A stretch of DNA of 64,000 bases from Dokdonella_A sp044227025 (GCF_044227025.1 NZ_JBGAFX010000003.1:186001-250000), one strand, 5' to 3'. Positions 53,826 through 63,232 are shown, numbered from the stretch's first letter. Notes: a model not told the origin generated them from the sequence alone. Translations and numbers: made by a program.

Positions 53826-56441
53826 ATGAATAGCCAATTCCGCAAACCGCTCCCCGGCACCAGGCTCGACTGGTTCGATGCGCGCGCCGCCGTCGACGCC
53901 ATCCAGCCTGGGGCGTGGGACACGCTGCCCTACACGGCGCGCGTACATGCCGAGAATCTTGTTCGTCGCGCCGAACCGTCGATGTTGACGGACTACCTGG
54001 AGCAACTGATCGAGCGCCGTCGCGATCTCGATTTCCCGTGGTTCCCGGCGCGTGTCGTCTGCCACGACATCCTCGGCCAGACGGCGCTGGTCGATCTCGC
54101 CGGCCTGCGCGACGCAATCGCCGCGCAGGGTGGCGATCCGGCCGCGGTCAATCCGGTCGTGCCCGTGCAGCTCATCGTGGACCATTCTCTCGCGGTGGAA
54201 TGCGGTGGCTACGACCCCGACGCATTCGCGAAGAACCGCGCGATCGAGGATCGCCGCAACGAGGACCGTTTCCACTTCATCGACTGGACGAAGAAGGCAT
54301 TCCGCAACGTCGACGTGATTCCGCCCGGCAACGGCATCATGCACCAGATCAATCTGGAGAAGATGTCGCCGGTGATCTACGTGCAAGGCGGCGTCGCGTT
54401 CCCCGACACGTGCGTCGGCACCGACAGCCACACGCCGCATGTCGATGCGCTCGGCGTGATCGCGGTCGGTGTAGGTGGGCTCGAGGCCGAGAACGTCATG
54501 CTCGGCCGCGCGTCGTGGATGCGCCTGCCGGATATCGTCGGCGTGGAACTGGCGGGCAAGCCGCAACCGGGCATCACTGCGACCGACGTCGTGCTCGCGC
54601 TGACCGAATTCCTGCGCAAGGAAAAAGTCGTCGGCGCGTATCTCGAATTCCGTGGCGAGGGCGCTGCCGCGCTGACCGTCGGCGACCGCGCGACGATCTC
54701 TAACATGGCGCCGGAATACGGAGCGACCGCGGCCATGTTCTTCATCGACGACAACACGCTCGACTACCTGCGCCTGACCGGCCGCAGCGACGAGCAGGTC
54801 GCGCTGGTCGAAACCTACGCGAAGACGGCCGGTCTGTGGGCGGATGCGCTGAAGTCCGCCCAGTACGAACGCACGCTGCACTTCGACCTGTCGGGCGTCG
54901 TGCGCAACATGGCCGGCCCGTCCAATCCGCATCGGCGCCTGCCGGTTGGCGAACTCGCCGCGCGCGGCATCGCCGACGAAGCCAAGCTCGCCTCTGGCAA
55001 GGGAGAGGAAGCGCAAGGCTTGATGCCCGACGGCGCGGTCATCATCGCCGCGATCACCAGCTGCACGAACACGTCGAACCCTCGCAACGTGATCGCTGCC
55101 GGCCTCATCGCGCGCAATGCGAACGCGCGCGGGCTCCTGCGCAAGCCTTGGGTTAAAACCTCGCTCGCGCCCGGATCGAAAGCCGTGCAGTTGTATCTGG
55201 AGGAAGCCGGTTTGTTGCCGGAACTGGAAATGCTCGGCTTCGGCATCGTCGGCTTTGCCTGCACGACCTGCAACGGCATGAGCGGCGCGCTGGACCCGAA
55301 GATCCAGCAGGAAATCATCGGGCGCGACCTGTACGCAACGGCGGTGCTGTCCGGCAACCGCAACTTCGACGGCCGCATCCATCCGTATGCGAAGCAGGCG
55401 TTCCTCGCCTCGCCGCCCCTGGTCATTGCCTACGCGATCGCCGGCACCGTTCGTTTCGACATCGAGAAGGACGTGCTCGGTATCGATAAGCAAGGCAACG
55501 AAGTCCGCCTCAAGGACATCTGGCCAAGTGACGCCGAGATCGACGCGATCGTGAAGTCGAGCGTCAAGCCGGAACAGTTCCGCAAGGTGTACGAACCGAT
55601 GTTCAAGCTCGCCGTCGACAGCGGAGAGCGCGCCACGCCGTTGTACGACTGGCGCCCGATGAGTACCTACATCCGCCGCCCGCCGTACTGGGAGGGCGCA
55701 CTCGCCGGCGAACGCACGCTACGCGGGATGCGTCCGCTCGCCGTGCTGGGCGACAACATCACCACCGATCACCTGTCGCCGTCGAACGCGATCCTCGCAT
55801 CCAGCGCGGCCGGCGAGTATCTGTCGAAGATGGGCTTGCCCGAGGAGGACTTCAATTCCTACGCGACACATCGCGGCGACCACCTGACCGCGCAGCGCGC
55901 GACGTTCGCCAATCCGCAGCTCGTCAACGAGATGGCCGTCGTCGACGGAGTGGTGAAGAAGGGCTCGCTGACGCGCCTCGAACCCGACGACAAGGTCCTG
56001 CGCATGTGGGAGGCGATCGAGACCTACATGCAGCGCAAGCAGCCGCTCATCATCATCGCCGGCGCCGACTACGGCCAGGGCAGCTCGCGCGACTGGGCCG
56101 CCAAGGGCGTCCGGCTCGCCGGCGTGGAAGCGATCGTCGCCGAAGGCTTCGAGCGCATCCACCGGCAGAATCTTGTCGGCATGGGCGTGCTGCCGCTGGA
56201 ATTCCGGCCCGGCACGAATCGCACGACGCTCGCCATCGACGGCAGCGAAACCTTCGATGTCCTCGGCGCGCTCGCGCCCGGCGGGTCGTTGACGCTGGTC
56301 CTCCATCGCAAGGATGGCGAGCGCATCGAAGTGCCCGTCGTCTGCCGCCTCGACTCCGACGAAGACGTGCAGATCTACCAGGCCGGCGGCGTGCTGCAGC
56401 GCTTCGCGCAGGATTTCCTCGAATCGTCGAAGGCTGCTTGA
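53826..56441 (+). CDS. acnD: Fe/S-dependent 2-methylisocitrate dehydratase AcnD
   Basis: 871 aa. It dehydrates 2-methylcitrate to 2-methyl-trans-aconitate in the methylcitrate cycle; PrpF then isomerises this. Aconitase superfamily: iron-sulfur ligands C413 (SCTNTSNP), C479 and C482 (CTTCNG). The GTDSHTPHVDALGVIAVGVG segment and the C-terminal swivel domain with GADYGQGSSRDWAAKG (substrate Arg) are intact. It replaces PrpD of enteric bacteria. The SD is weak and no clear promoter is seen in the 195-nt upstream spacer. Followed by prpF after 8 nt. Confidence 0.95.
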   Translation: MNSQFRKPLPGTRLDWFDARAAVDAIQPGAWDTLPYTARVHAENLVRRAEPSMLTDYLEQLIERRRDLDFPWFPARVVCHDILGQTALVDLAGLRDAIAAQGGDPAAVNPVVPVQLIVDHSLAVECGGYDPDAFAKNRAIEDRRNEDRFHFIDWTKKAFRNVDVIPPGNGIMHQINLEKMSPVIYVQGGVAFPDTCVGTDSHTPHVDALGVIAVGVGGLEAENVMLGRASWMRLPDIVGVELAGKPQPGITATDVVLALTEFLRKEKVVGAYLEFRGEGAAALTVGDRATISNMAPEYGATAAMFFIDDNTLDYLRLTGRSDEQVALVETYAKTAGLWADALKSAQYERTLHFDLSGVVRNMAGPSNPHRRLPVGELAARGIADEAKLASGKGEEAQGLMPDGAVIIAAITSCTNTSNPRNVIAAGLIARNANARGLLRKPWVKTSLAPGSKAVQLYLEEAGLLPELEMLGFGIVGFACTTCNGMSGALDPKIQQEIIGRDLYATAVLSGNRNFDGRIHPYAKQAFLASPPLVIAYAIAGTVRFDIEKDVLGIDKQGNEVRLKDIWPSDAEIDAIVKSSVKPEQFRKVYEPMFKLAVDSGERATPLYDWRPMSTYIRRPPYWEGALAGERTLRGMRPLAVLGDNITTDHLSPSNAILASSAAGEYLSKMGLPEEDFNSYATHRGDHLTAQRATFANPQLVNEMAVVDGVVKKGSLTRLEPDDKVLRMWEAIETYMQRKQPLIIIAGADYGQGSSRDWAAKGVRLAGVEAIVAEGFERIHRQNLVGMGVLPLEFRPGTNRTTLAIDGSETFDVLGALAPGGSLTLVLHRKDGERIEVPVVCRLDSDEDVQIYQAGGVLQRFAQDFLESSKAA

Positions 56442-56449
56442 GTCCACCC

Positions 56450-57634
56450 ATGAGCCACAAGCCACAAGTCTGCATCTCCGCGACCTATATGCGCGGCGGC
56501 ACGTCGAAGGGCGTGTTCTTCAAGCTCGACGATCTCCCTGAAGCCGCGCGCGTGCCGGGCAAGGCGCGCGATGCGCTGCTGCTGCGCGTTATCGGCTCGC
56601 CGGATCCCTACGGCAAGCAGACCGACGGCATGGGCGGCGCGACATCGAGCACCAGCAAGGTCGTGATCATTTCTCCTCCGTCGGTGCCGGATCACGACGT
56701 CGATTACCTGTACGGCCAGGTGCCGATCGATGACGACTTCATCGACTGGAGCGGCAACTGCGGCAATCTGTCGTCTGCAGTCGGACCATTCGCGATCGGC
56801 AATGGACTCGTCGATCCATCGCGTGTCCCGCGCGACGGCATGTGCACGGTGCGCATCTGGCAGGCGAATATCGGCAAGACCATCGTCGCGCATGTGCCGA
56901 TGACGAACGGCGAGGTGCAGGAAACAGGCGACTTCGAACTGGATGGCGTGACGTTCCCTGCGGCCGAGATCGCGCTGGAGTTTCTCGATCCCGCCGACGA
57001 GGGCGAGGAGGGCGGTGCGATGTTCCCGACCGGCAACCTCGTCGACGACCTCCACGTGATCGGTGTCGGCATGTTCAGGGCCACGCTGATCAACGCAGGC
57101 GTGCCGATGGTATTCGTCGATGCCGCCGCGCTCGGCCATGACGGTACCGAACTGCAAGCGACGATCAACGAGGACAAGGCCATACTGGCGAGGCTGGAGG
57201 CTATCCGCGCCGCCGGGGCGCTCCGCATGGGCCTGATCGGGGACGTGGCAGAAGCGGCTAAGCGGCCATTGACGCCCAAGGTCGCGTTCGTGGCCCCGCC
57301 GAAGGACTACGTTTCATCCAGCGGCAAGCCGGTGCGTGCGGCCGACATCGACCTGCTGGCACGCGCGATCTCGATGGGCAAGCTGCACCACGCGATGATG
57401 GGCACGGCCTCGGTCGCAATCGCCACCGCGGCGGCGGTGCCGGGAACCCTCGTCAACCTCGCGGCCGGCGGCGTAACCCGTGACGTGGTCCGGTTTGGCC
57501 ACCCTTCCGGTACCTTGCGTGTGGGCGCGGACGTGAAGCAGGTGCAAGGGCAGTGGGTCGCAACCAAGGCGGTCATGAGCCGCAGTGCCCGTGTCCTCAT
57601 GGAAGGGGCCGTGCGCGTGCCGATGGATGCGTGA
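56450..57634 (+). CDS. prpF: 2-methylaconitate cis-trans isomerase PrpF
   Basis: 394 aa. It isomerises 2-methyl-trans-aconitate to the cis form, which aconitase (AcnB) hydrates. Diaminopimelate-epimerase-like fold in two halves: N-terminal TYMRGGTSKGVFF and GMGGATSSTSKVVII with the conserved Lys (about residue 73), GNCGNLSSAVGPFAIG; C-terminal MGKLHHAMMGTASVAIATAAA and VRFGHPSGTLRVG. ATG 56450 gives the family start; the earlier open frame overlaps acnD out of frame. Operon partner of acnD. Confidence 0.95.
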   Translation: MSHKPQVCISATYMRGGTSKGVFFKLDDLPEAARVPGKARDALLLRVIGSPDPYGKQTDGMGGATSSTSKVVIISPPSVPDHDVDYLYGQVPIDDDFIDWSGNCGNLSSAVGPFAIGNGLVDPSRVPRDGMCTVRIWQANIGKTIVAHVPMTNGEVQETGDFELDGVTFPAAEIALEFLDPADEGEEGGAMFPTGNLVDDLHVIGVGMFRATLINAGVPMVFVDAAALGHDGTELQATINEDKAILARLEAIRAAGALRMGLIGDVAEAAKRPLTPKVAFVAPPKDYVSSSGKPVRAADIDLLARAISMGKLHHAMMGTASVAIATAAAVPGTLVNLAAGGVTRDVVRFGHPSGTLRVGADVKQVQGQWVATKAVMSRSARVLMEGAVRVPMDA

Positions 57635-57747
57635 GCCGGCGGTGTCCACGGACCTGGCGCAGCTGAATGCGCCTTAACAGCATCTTCACAAACGGGTTGG
57701 CGGCGGGTCGAATGCTTGGCTAAACTGCCGCCCAGCCACCCGGCCCA

Positions 57748-57756
57748 TGCTAAAGT
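57748..57756 (+). promoter_or_regulatory. Extended -10 candidate upstream of the OmpA-family gene
   Basis: TGCTAAAGT is an extended -10 (TG-N-TAAAGT). A second candidate just upstream is TTGGCG (57697-57702), 18 nt, TAAACT (57721-57726). Either leaves a leader of more than 100 nt before the ATG at 57874, as is common for abundant outer-membrane proteins. I cannot decide between them. Confidence 0.4.
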
Positions 57757-57873
57757 GTTAAGCGCTTGTTTCCTTCGTCTTGTCTTTGACCTAGACTTGG
57801 GTAGGAGTGTCAGCGTCCTGCGGACTTTGGGCGGGCACGCGTTTGAACCAAAACGAGAGAGGAGTCCTCCAGA

Positions 57874-59028
57874 ATGAAACGTAATGCCCTTAGTGCGCTC
57901 ATCGCCCTGGCGCTCGTCGGCGGTAGCACCGTCGTGCAGGCCCAGGATTTCGGCAACTGGTACATCGCCCCGCGCATCGGCGCGAACTTCTCCGACAGCA
58001 GCCGCGAAACCGACACCTCGGTGTGGGGCGGCGTCGGCGTGGGCGTGTGGGTCAACCCGCACCTTGCCGTCGATTTCGAATACACGATCAACAATGCGAA
58101 GTTCGACGACAGCTCCTGGCGTCGCGGCCATGAGTGGGAAAGCGTCGGCCTCGGCGTAAGCGGTCGCTGGTTCTTCGGCGACGAAGGCGCGCAGTGGCGT
58201 CCGTACATCATGGGCGGCCTCGGCGTGCTGCGCCATGCGGCCTACTCGGGTTATCGCCTGGCCGCGATCGGCTACCACGAGAATGGCTGGGATCCGATGG
58301 CCACGATCGGCGGCGGCATCCAGTACAACCTGTCCGACAACATGGCCCTCCGCGGCGAGCTCGCGGCGCGTTACGACCACGACAACAACACGCGTGGCAA
58401 CCTGTCCCATGACCTCGGCTACAACATCAGCCGCGAGAGCGGCTACGTCGACGGCATCGCCAGCGTTGGCCTCGTCTACAGCTTCGGCCATGCCGCTGCT
58501 GCAGCGCCGGCTACCCCGGCCACCCCGCCGCCGGCGGCCGACTGCCACGCGATGGACGACGACCACGATGGCGTCAACAATTGTGACGACCGCTGCGCCG
58601 ACACGCCGGCCGGCACGATCGTCGGCCCGGATGGCTGCCCGCAGAAGGTCGTCATCGACCTGCGCGGCGTGAACTTCAAGTTCGACCGTCCGAAGAAGGG
58701 TGAGCACAATATCGACCCGACCCTCGCGGTCCCGACGTCCGACTCCATCGCGATCCTCGACCAGGCGGTCGACGCGCTGAAGCGTTACCCGGACATCAAG
58801 GTTGAACTCGACGGCCACACCGATTCGGTGGGTACGGACCAGTACAACCAGGGCCTGTCCGAGCGTCGTGCGCAGATCGTGGCCGACTACCTGACGGGGC
58901 ACGGCATCGACGCCGGCCGCATCACCGCGGTCAAGGGCTTCGGTGAGAGCGCGCCGATCGACACCAATTCGACCAAGGAAGGCCGTGCGCGCAACCGCCG
59001 CACCGAGCTTAAGGTCGAGAACCCGTAA
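57874..59028 (+). CDS. OmpA/OprF-family outer-membrane protein
   Basis: 384 aa. Signal peptide of 23 residues ending VQA before QDFGNWYIAPRIG. An N-terminal eight-strand beta-barrel (about 24-210) is followed by an Ala/Pro-rich linker, one thrombospondin type 3-like calcium loop (DDDHDGVNNCDDRCADTPAG with paired cysteines) and an OmpA peptidoglycan-binding domain (about 265-380; DGHTDSVGTDQYNQGLSERRA, GFGESAPIDTNSTKEGRARN). It links the outer membrane to peptidoglycan. Strong SD GAGAGAGGAG, typical of a highly expressed gene; ends at a strong terminator. Confidence 0.94.
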   Translation: MKRNALSALIALALVGGSTVVQAQDFGNWYIAPRIGANFSDSSRETDTSVWGGVGVGVWVNPHLAVDFEYTINNAKFDDSSWRRGHEWESVGLGVSGRWFFGDEGAQWRPYIMGGLGVLRHAAYSGYRLAAIGYHENGWDPMATIGGGIQYNLSDNMALRGELAARYDHDNNTRGNLSHDLGYNISRESGYVDGIASVGLVYSFGHAAAAAPATPATPPPAADCHAMDDDHDGVNNCDDRCADTPAGTIVGPDGCPQKVVIDLRGVNFKFDRPKKGEHNIDPTLAVPTSDSIAILDQAVDALKRYPDIKVELDGHTDSVGTDQYNQGLSERRAQIVADYLTGHGIDAGRITAVKGFGESAPIDTNSTKEGRARNRRTELKVENP

Positions 59029-59052
59029 CAAGGGTTCGCTTCACGCGTAACG

Positions 59053-59080
59053 AAAAAGCCCGGCTCACGCCGGGCTTTTT
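59053..59080. terminator. Intrinsic terminator after the OmpA-family gene
   Basis: AAAA then AGCCCGGC-TCAC-GCCGGGCT then TTTT (59053-59080): an 8-bp GC-rich stem with flanking A and T runs, symmetric enough to work in both directions. Confidence 0.95.
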
Positions 59081-59226
59081 CTTGATGTCCATGGATGGAC
59101 TGAATGTCGCGTTCTCCGGCACTCCGGGCGCCAAGAACACTTCCCACATCCCTGTGGGTCGAAATGCAGGAGCAGTTTTCGGCTTGATGTCCATGGATGG
59201 ACTGGATATCGAAAATGCAGGAGCAG
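59081..59226. repeat. Direct repeats with a GTCCATGGATGGAC palindrome
   Basis: CTTGATGTCCATGGATGGAC occurs at 59081-59100 and 59183-59202, each followed by a similar TG(A/G)AT(G/A)TCG. A second repeat GAAATGCAGGAGCAG (59161-59175) returns as GAAAATGCAGGAGCAG (59211-59226). The core GTCCAT-GG-ATGGAC is a perfect dyad. No gene is in 59029-59306. Confidence 0.75.
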
Positions 59227-59306
59227 ACTCCGATGGCATGCAGGGGTCGGCGCCCCTGCGCGTTCGGCGCGACATCAGCCAGCAAGCTCGGCTCTGTGTC
59301 GCTGAT

Positions 59307-60107
59307 TCAGCGCGCCAGCACCGGCGTCACTTCGGGTGCCATCGTCTTAACCATCGCGTTGGCGACGTGCACGTTGCCGGCGACGAGGTTGCCGGTCTCC
59401 GGGATGCCGTCTCGACCGGTGAAGTCGCAGTAGCGCCCGCCCGCTTCGCGCACCAGCAGGCAGCCGGCCGCCATGTCCCAGGTGTACAGGCCGATCTCGA
59501 AATAGCCATCGACGCGTCCCGCGGCGACGTAGGCGAGATCCAGCGCGGCCGATCCTGTGCGACGGATGTCCTCCGCCTCGCCAAGCAGCGCGCGCGTCAT
59601 GCCGAGCTGCGCATCCAGATGGCGCCGCTGGCGATACGGAAAGCCGGTCACGAGCAGGGCGCCGCCGAGGTTCTCGCGTTTGCCGACGCGGATGCGGCGA
59701 TCGTTGAGATAGGCGCCGTCGCCCTTGCTGGCGGTGAACAGCTCGTCGCGCAGCGGGTCGTAGACGACGCCGATCACCGGCTCGCCGCCTTCCAGCAAGG
59801 CGATCGACACGCAGAAATGCGGGAATCCGCGCAGGTAGTTGTGGGTGCCGTCGAGCGGATCGATCGCCCAGACGTTGCGCGACTTGCCGATCTGCCCGGA
59901 TTCCTCCGCGAGGATCGCATCACGCGGATAGGCGCGTTTGAGTTCGCGTATGATTTCCGCCTCGGCCATCTTGTCGACTTCCGAAACGTAGTCGTGGCGC
60001 TGCTTCTCGATGACCTCGAGGCTGTCCAGGCGGTTCATGTAACGCAGGATGATCTGGCCGGCGGCGCGCGCGGCGCGCACCGCCACGTTGACGGCGGGTC
60101 TGGGCAT
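59307..60107 (-). CDS. suhB: Inositol-1-monophosphatase SuhB
   Basis: 266 aa, Mg-dependent phosphatase of the IMPase/FBPase superfamily; in E. coli SuhB also joins the rRNA antitermination complex with NusA. Metal-binding motifs: AEESGQIG, WAIDPLDGTHNYLRGFPHF and the C-terminal YTWDMAAGCLLVREAGG. Start MPRPAVNVAVRAARAAGQI. It is divergent from trmJ with 74 nt between starts, the same arrangement as in E. coli, which supports the assignment. Confidence 0.95.
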   Translation of the reverse strand: MPRPAVNVAVRAARAAGQIILRYMNRLDSLEVIEKQRHDYVSEVDKMAEAEIIRELKRAYPRDAILAEESGQIGKSRNVWAIDPLDGTHNYLRGFPHFCVSIALLEGGEPVIGVVYDPLRDELFTASKGDGAYLNDRRIRVGKRENLGGALLVTGFPYRQRRHLDAQLGMTRALLGEAEDIRRTGSAALDLAYVAAGRVDGYFEIGLYTWDMAAGCLLVREAGGRYCDFTGRDGIPETGNLVAGNVHVANAMVKTMAPEVTPVLAR

Positions 60108-60181
60108 GGCTGGTTCCGCTGGACGGAGTTGGAAAGAACGAGGCGCGGTCGACCGCGCTGGCGCGCGAGGTTAGCAGATTG

Positions 60182-60943
60182 ATGGGATCACCGCTCGACC
60201 GCATCCGTTTCGTGCTTGTGCGAACCGCGCATCCCGGCAACATCGGCTCGGCTGCCCGAGCAATCCGCACGATGGGCTTGCGGCGTTTCTCGTTGGTCGC
60301 GCCGCAGGCGTTTCCGCACGCGGAGGCGACCTCGCTTGCCGCGGGGGCGACCGATGTGCTGGACGGCGCCCAGGTCGTGTCGGAGCTGCCGGACGCGATC
60401 GCCGATTGCCGCCTGGTGCTCGGCGCGACGGCGCGCCGACGCGGCGTCGTGATCGAGGAATTCGACCCGCGCAGCGCGGCGCGACGCGTGCTCGACGCCG
60501 CTTCGGCGGGGCAGGAAGTCGCGTTGTTGTTCGGCAACGAGCGCTCTGGCCTCGACAACGATGAAATCAAGTATTGCCACGGGGCGATAACGATTCCCGC
60601 CGATCCGACCTATTCTTCGTTGAACCTGTCGCAGGCGGTGCAGGTCGTTGCGTGGGAGTTGCGCATGGCTTGGCTGGCCGGCATCGAATTCGACGCCGAT
60701 GCCGAAACGGCGAGTGGCGAGCGGCCGAGTTCGGCCCAGATGGACCAGTTCTTCGCCCACCTCGCGCGCACGCTCGACGCAATCGAGTTCCACAAGGGAC
60801 GTTCGCCGGATCGCATCCTGTGGCGCCTGCGTCGCCTGTTCCTGCGCGCATCACCGGATCCGCGCGAGCTGCGCGTGCTGCATGGCATCCTTGCCGATGC
60901 CACACGCATGGCGGAGATCGCGAAAGCGAAGGCTGGGGGCTGA
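60182..60943 (+). CDS. trmJ: tRNA (cytidine/uridine-2'-O-)-methyltransferase TrmJ
   Basis: 253 aa, SPOUT superfamily. It methylates the ribose at position 32 of several tRNAs. Motif 1 is FVLVRTAHPGNIGSAARA (catalytic Arg region), motif 2 ALLFGNERSGLDN and motif 3 IPADPTYSSLNLSQAVQVV, which form the AdoMet-binding knot. The C-terminal extension (about 170-250) is typical of TrmJ. ATG 60182 is preferred to TTG 60179. Divergent to suhB, as in enteric bacteria. Confidence 0.95.
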   Translation: MGSPLDRIRFVLVRTAHPGNIGSAARAIRTMGLRRFSLVAPQAFPHAEATSLAAGATDVLDGAQVVSELPDAIADCRLVLGATARRRGVVIEEFDPRSAARRVLDAASAGQEVALLFGNERSGLDNDEIKYCHGAITIPADPTYSSLNLSQAVQVVAWELRMAWLAGIEFDADAETASGERPSSAQMDQFFAHLARTLDAIEFHKGRSPDRILWRLRRLFLRASPDPRELRVLHGILADATRMAEIAKAKAGG

Positions 60944-61009
60944 TGGCTTCGAAGCGCCGCTTTGGCTCTTGGTTGCACGTCGCAGGCTGCGGCACGCTGG
61001 AGCCAGCCC

Positions 61010-62323
61010 TCAGCCCTCAGCACTCGGCCCTTCCACCCGCGCTATCAGCAACTTGTCGATGCGCGCGCCATCGAGATCGACCACCTCGAAGCGGAAGCCG
61101 TTCCAGCGGAAGTGCTCGCCCGGCTGCGGGATGCGCCCGAAATGCGCCATCACCATGCCGGCGGCCGTGCGGAAATCGTGGTCATCCTCGTTCGGCAGCT
61201 GGGTCAACGCGAGGAGTTCACGCAAATCGTCGGTGCCGACGCTGCCATCGACCAGCCAGCTGCCATCTTCGCGCTGCACGATCGGGTGTTCACGCGTCTC
61301 GGCGAGCACCGCCGCGCTGGTGCCGACCACCGCGGCGAGCAGGTCATTCAGCGTGACCAGTCCTTCGATGTCGCCGTACTCGTCCACGACCAGCGCAAGC
61401 GGCGCATCCGCGTCACGGAATTCTTCCAGCAAGTCGAGCGCGCGCGCAGTGCCGGGAACGTAGAGCGGCTCGCCAAGCGTCGCGAACAGGTTGGTTGGCC
61501 GGTCGGCGACCATACGCCCGATCACGCGCTTCACCTCGAGCACGCCGAGGATTTCCTGCTGGTCGCCGCGGAACACCGGGTACCGCGAATACGGCGTCTC
61601 GCGCATGACCTCGATGTTGTCCGCGAGCGGCGCGGCGGCGTCGAGCCAGGCGATGCGCGTGCGCGGCGTCATCACGCTGTCCACGCTGCGATCGCCGAGG
61701 CGCAACACGCGATTGACCATGTTGCGTTCGTCCGAATCGATGACGCCCTGGTCGGCGCCTTCGGCGACGAGCAGGCGTATTTCCTCCTCGCTGACATGGC
61801 CGCGGCTGCCCCGGTCCATGCGCAGCAGATGCAGCAGGGCGCGCGTCAGTGCGATCAGCACGAACGCGAACGGCGCGGCGAGCCAGGTCATCAGACGCAT
61901 CGGCAGCGCGACCGCGACCGCGAATTTTTCCGGGTCGACCAGCGCAATGCGCTTGGGCGCGAGTTCGCCGAGGAGCATGTTGAGGAACGTGATGCCGGCG
62001 ACGCTGAGCGACACGCCGATCGCCATGCTGTAGCGGTCGAGCCAGGGCAGGTCGAACGCGTCGAGCGCGATGCCGATGCGGTCGCCGATGTCGGCGCCGA
62101 GCGCAGCGCCCGCGCTGATCTGCAGCAGGGTGATGAAGACCTGCACGGTCGCGAGGAAGCCTTCCGGTTGCTGCATGAGGTCGAGCGCTGCCTGCGCGCG
62201 CCGGCTTTCGCGGGCCAGTTGCTTGATGCGGCTGCGGCGCGCGGTCATCAGCGCCATTTCGCTGAGTGCGAAGAAACCATTGCACAGCGCCAGCACGATG
62301 ACGAGGACGAGCTCGATCAGCAT
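61010..62323 (-). CDS. CNNM/CBS/CorC_HlyC-domain membrane protein (hemolysin-family)
   Basis: 437 aa. An N-terminal CNNM (DUF21) domain with about four membrane spans (residues 1-185; LVLVIVLALCNGFFALSEMAL and FLNMLLGELAPKRIAL) is followed by a pair of CBS domains (about 215-340; SVDSVMTPRTRIAWLD and VVDEYGDIEGLVTLND) and a C-terminal CorC_HlyC domain (about 355-437). Homologues are linked to Mg or Co efflux; the hemolysin name is historical. The frame continues upstream, but ATG 62323 begins right at the membrane domain. Convergent with trmJ. Confidence 0.92.
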   Translation of the reverse strand: MLIELVLVIVLALCNGFFALSEMALMTARRSRIKQLARESRRAQAALDLMQQPEGFLATVQVFITLLQISAGAALGADIGDRIGIALDAFDLPWLDRYSMAIGVSLSVAGITFLNMLLGELAPKRIALVDPEKFAVAVALPMRLMTWLAAPFAFVLIALTRALLHLLRMDRGSRGHVSEEEIRLLVAEGADQGVIDSDERNMVNRVLRLGDRSVDSVMTPRTRIAWLDAAAPLADNIEVMRETPYSRYPVFRGDQQEILGVLEVKRVIGRMVADRPTNLFATLGEPLYVPGTARALDLLEEFRDADAPLALVVDEYGDIEGLVTLNDLLAAVVGTSAAVLAETREHPIVQREDGSWLVDGSVGTDDLRELLALTQLPNEDDHDFRTAAGMVMAHFGRIPQPGEHFRWNGFRFEVVDLDGARIDKLLIARVEGPSAEG

Positions 62324-62574
62324 TCCCGGCGCCTGTTCGCGTGTGATCCGCCGTGCGGCGGCTGGTTCGGCATGGGGCGCGTGTCCGGCATGGGCGGCGA
62401 GTGTAGCAATGTCGGCGCCTGGGGGCGCCGCGGCGGCGCCACGGCGCGGTAACGCTGCTGTAACATGCGCGGGTCGGGGCGCGCGGATTGGAGCTGCGCC
62501 CCGCTCGCGACCCGCTGACTGCGCGGGACCGCTCAACCCTGCACCGCGATGGCGGTCGAGACGACAGGACACGC

Positions 62575-63204
62575 ATGTTTTCCCTGCAGACGATCTTCGG
62601 CAAAGGCGACAAGTTCTATGGCTTGCTCGAGGCGAGCGCCGAGGCCGCGCACGAGTCCGCCACCGCGCTGGTGCACATGTTCAGCGCGCTGCCGAAGGCG
62701 CCGTCGCTGGACGAGTTCGTGCTCGCACGCAAGCGCGAGAAGGCACTCACCGCGCAGATCAGCCAGGAGCTGGTCAACACCTTCGTCACCGCGCTCGATC
62801 GCGAGGACATCGAGGCGCTGTCGGCTGCGTTGAACAAGATCACCAAGGCGATTTCGAAATTCGCCGAGCGCTATTCGCTCGCCGCGGACCGCCTGGGCGA
62901 CATCGATTTCGCGACGCGCGCGGCATTGCTCGAGAAGGCCGCGGAGGTCATCAAGCAGATGGTCGGCCAATTGCGCAAGGGCATGAACCTGGAAGCGATG
63001 ACCACGCTCAACGATCGCATGCAGGCGATCGAGAGCGAAGCCGATCGCCTTCTGCTGGAGCTGTACCGCGATCTGTACGGTGGCCGCCACGAGCCGATCC
63101 GCATCCTTCTGCTGAAGGACCTGTTCGAGTTGCTCGAGAAGGCGATCGACCGTTGCCGCGATGCCGGCAACGTCGCTTACCAGATCGTCCTCAAGAATTC
63201 CTGA
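62575..63204 (+). CDS. DUF47 (PhoU-like) phosphate-transport accessory protein
   Basis: 209 aa, all-helical PhoU-like fold: FSLQTIFGKGDKFYGLLEAS at the start, then long amphipathic helices (LDREDIEALSAALNKITKAI, LLKDLFELLEKAIDRCRDAG). Such proteins are usually encoded next to pit and are thought to regulate uptake; here pit follows after 28 nt. ATG 62575 gives the family N-terminus; the open frame from 62488 is unsupported. Divergent from the CNNM gene, with 251 nt between starts and no clear promoter read. Confidence 0.93.
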   Translation: MFSLQTIFGKGDKFYGLLEASAEAAHESATALVHMFSALPKAPSLDEFVLARKREKALTAQISQELVNTFVTALDREDIEALSAALNKITKAISKFAERYSLAADRLGDIDFATRAALLEKAAEVIKQMVGQLRKGMNLEAMTTLNDRMQAIESEADRLLLELYRDLYGGRHEPIRILLLKDLFELLEKAIDRCRDAGNVAYQIVLKNS

Positions 63205-63232
63205 CCGCGTCGCCGCCGAGCAAGGATCGTCG

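Noticed and set aside
59081..59226. Possible mini-CRISPR array
   Set aside because: Only two copies of an internally palindromic 20-mer, unequal context and no cas genes; treated as a dispersed repeat.
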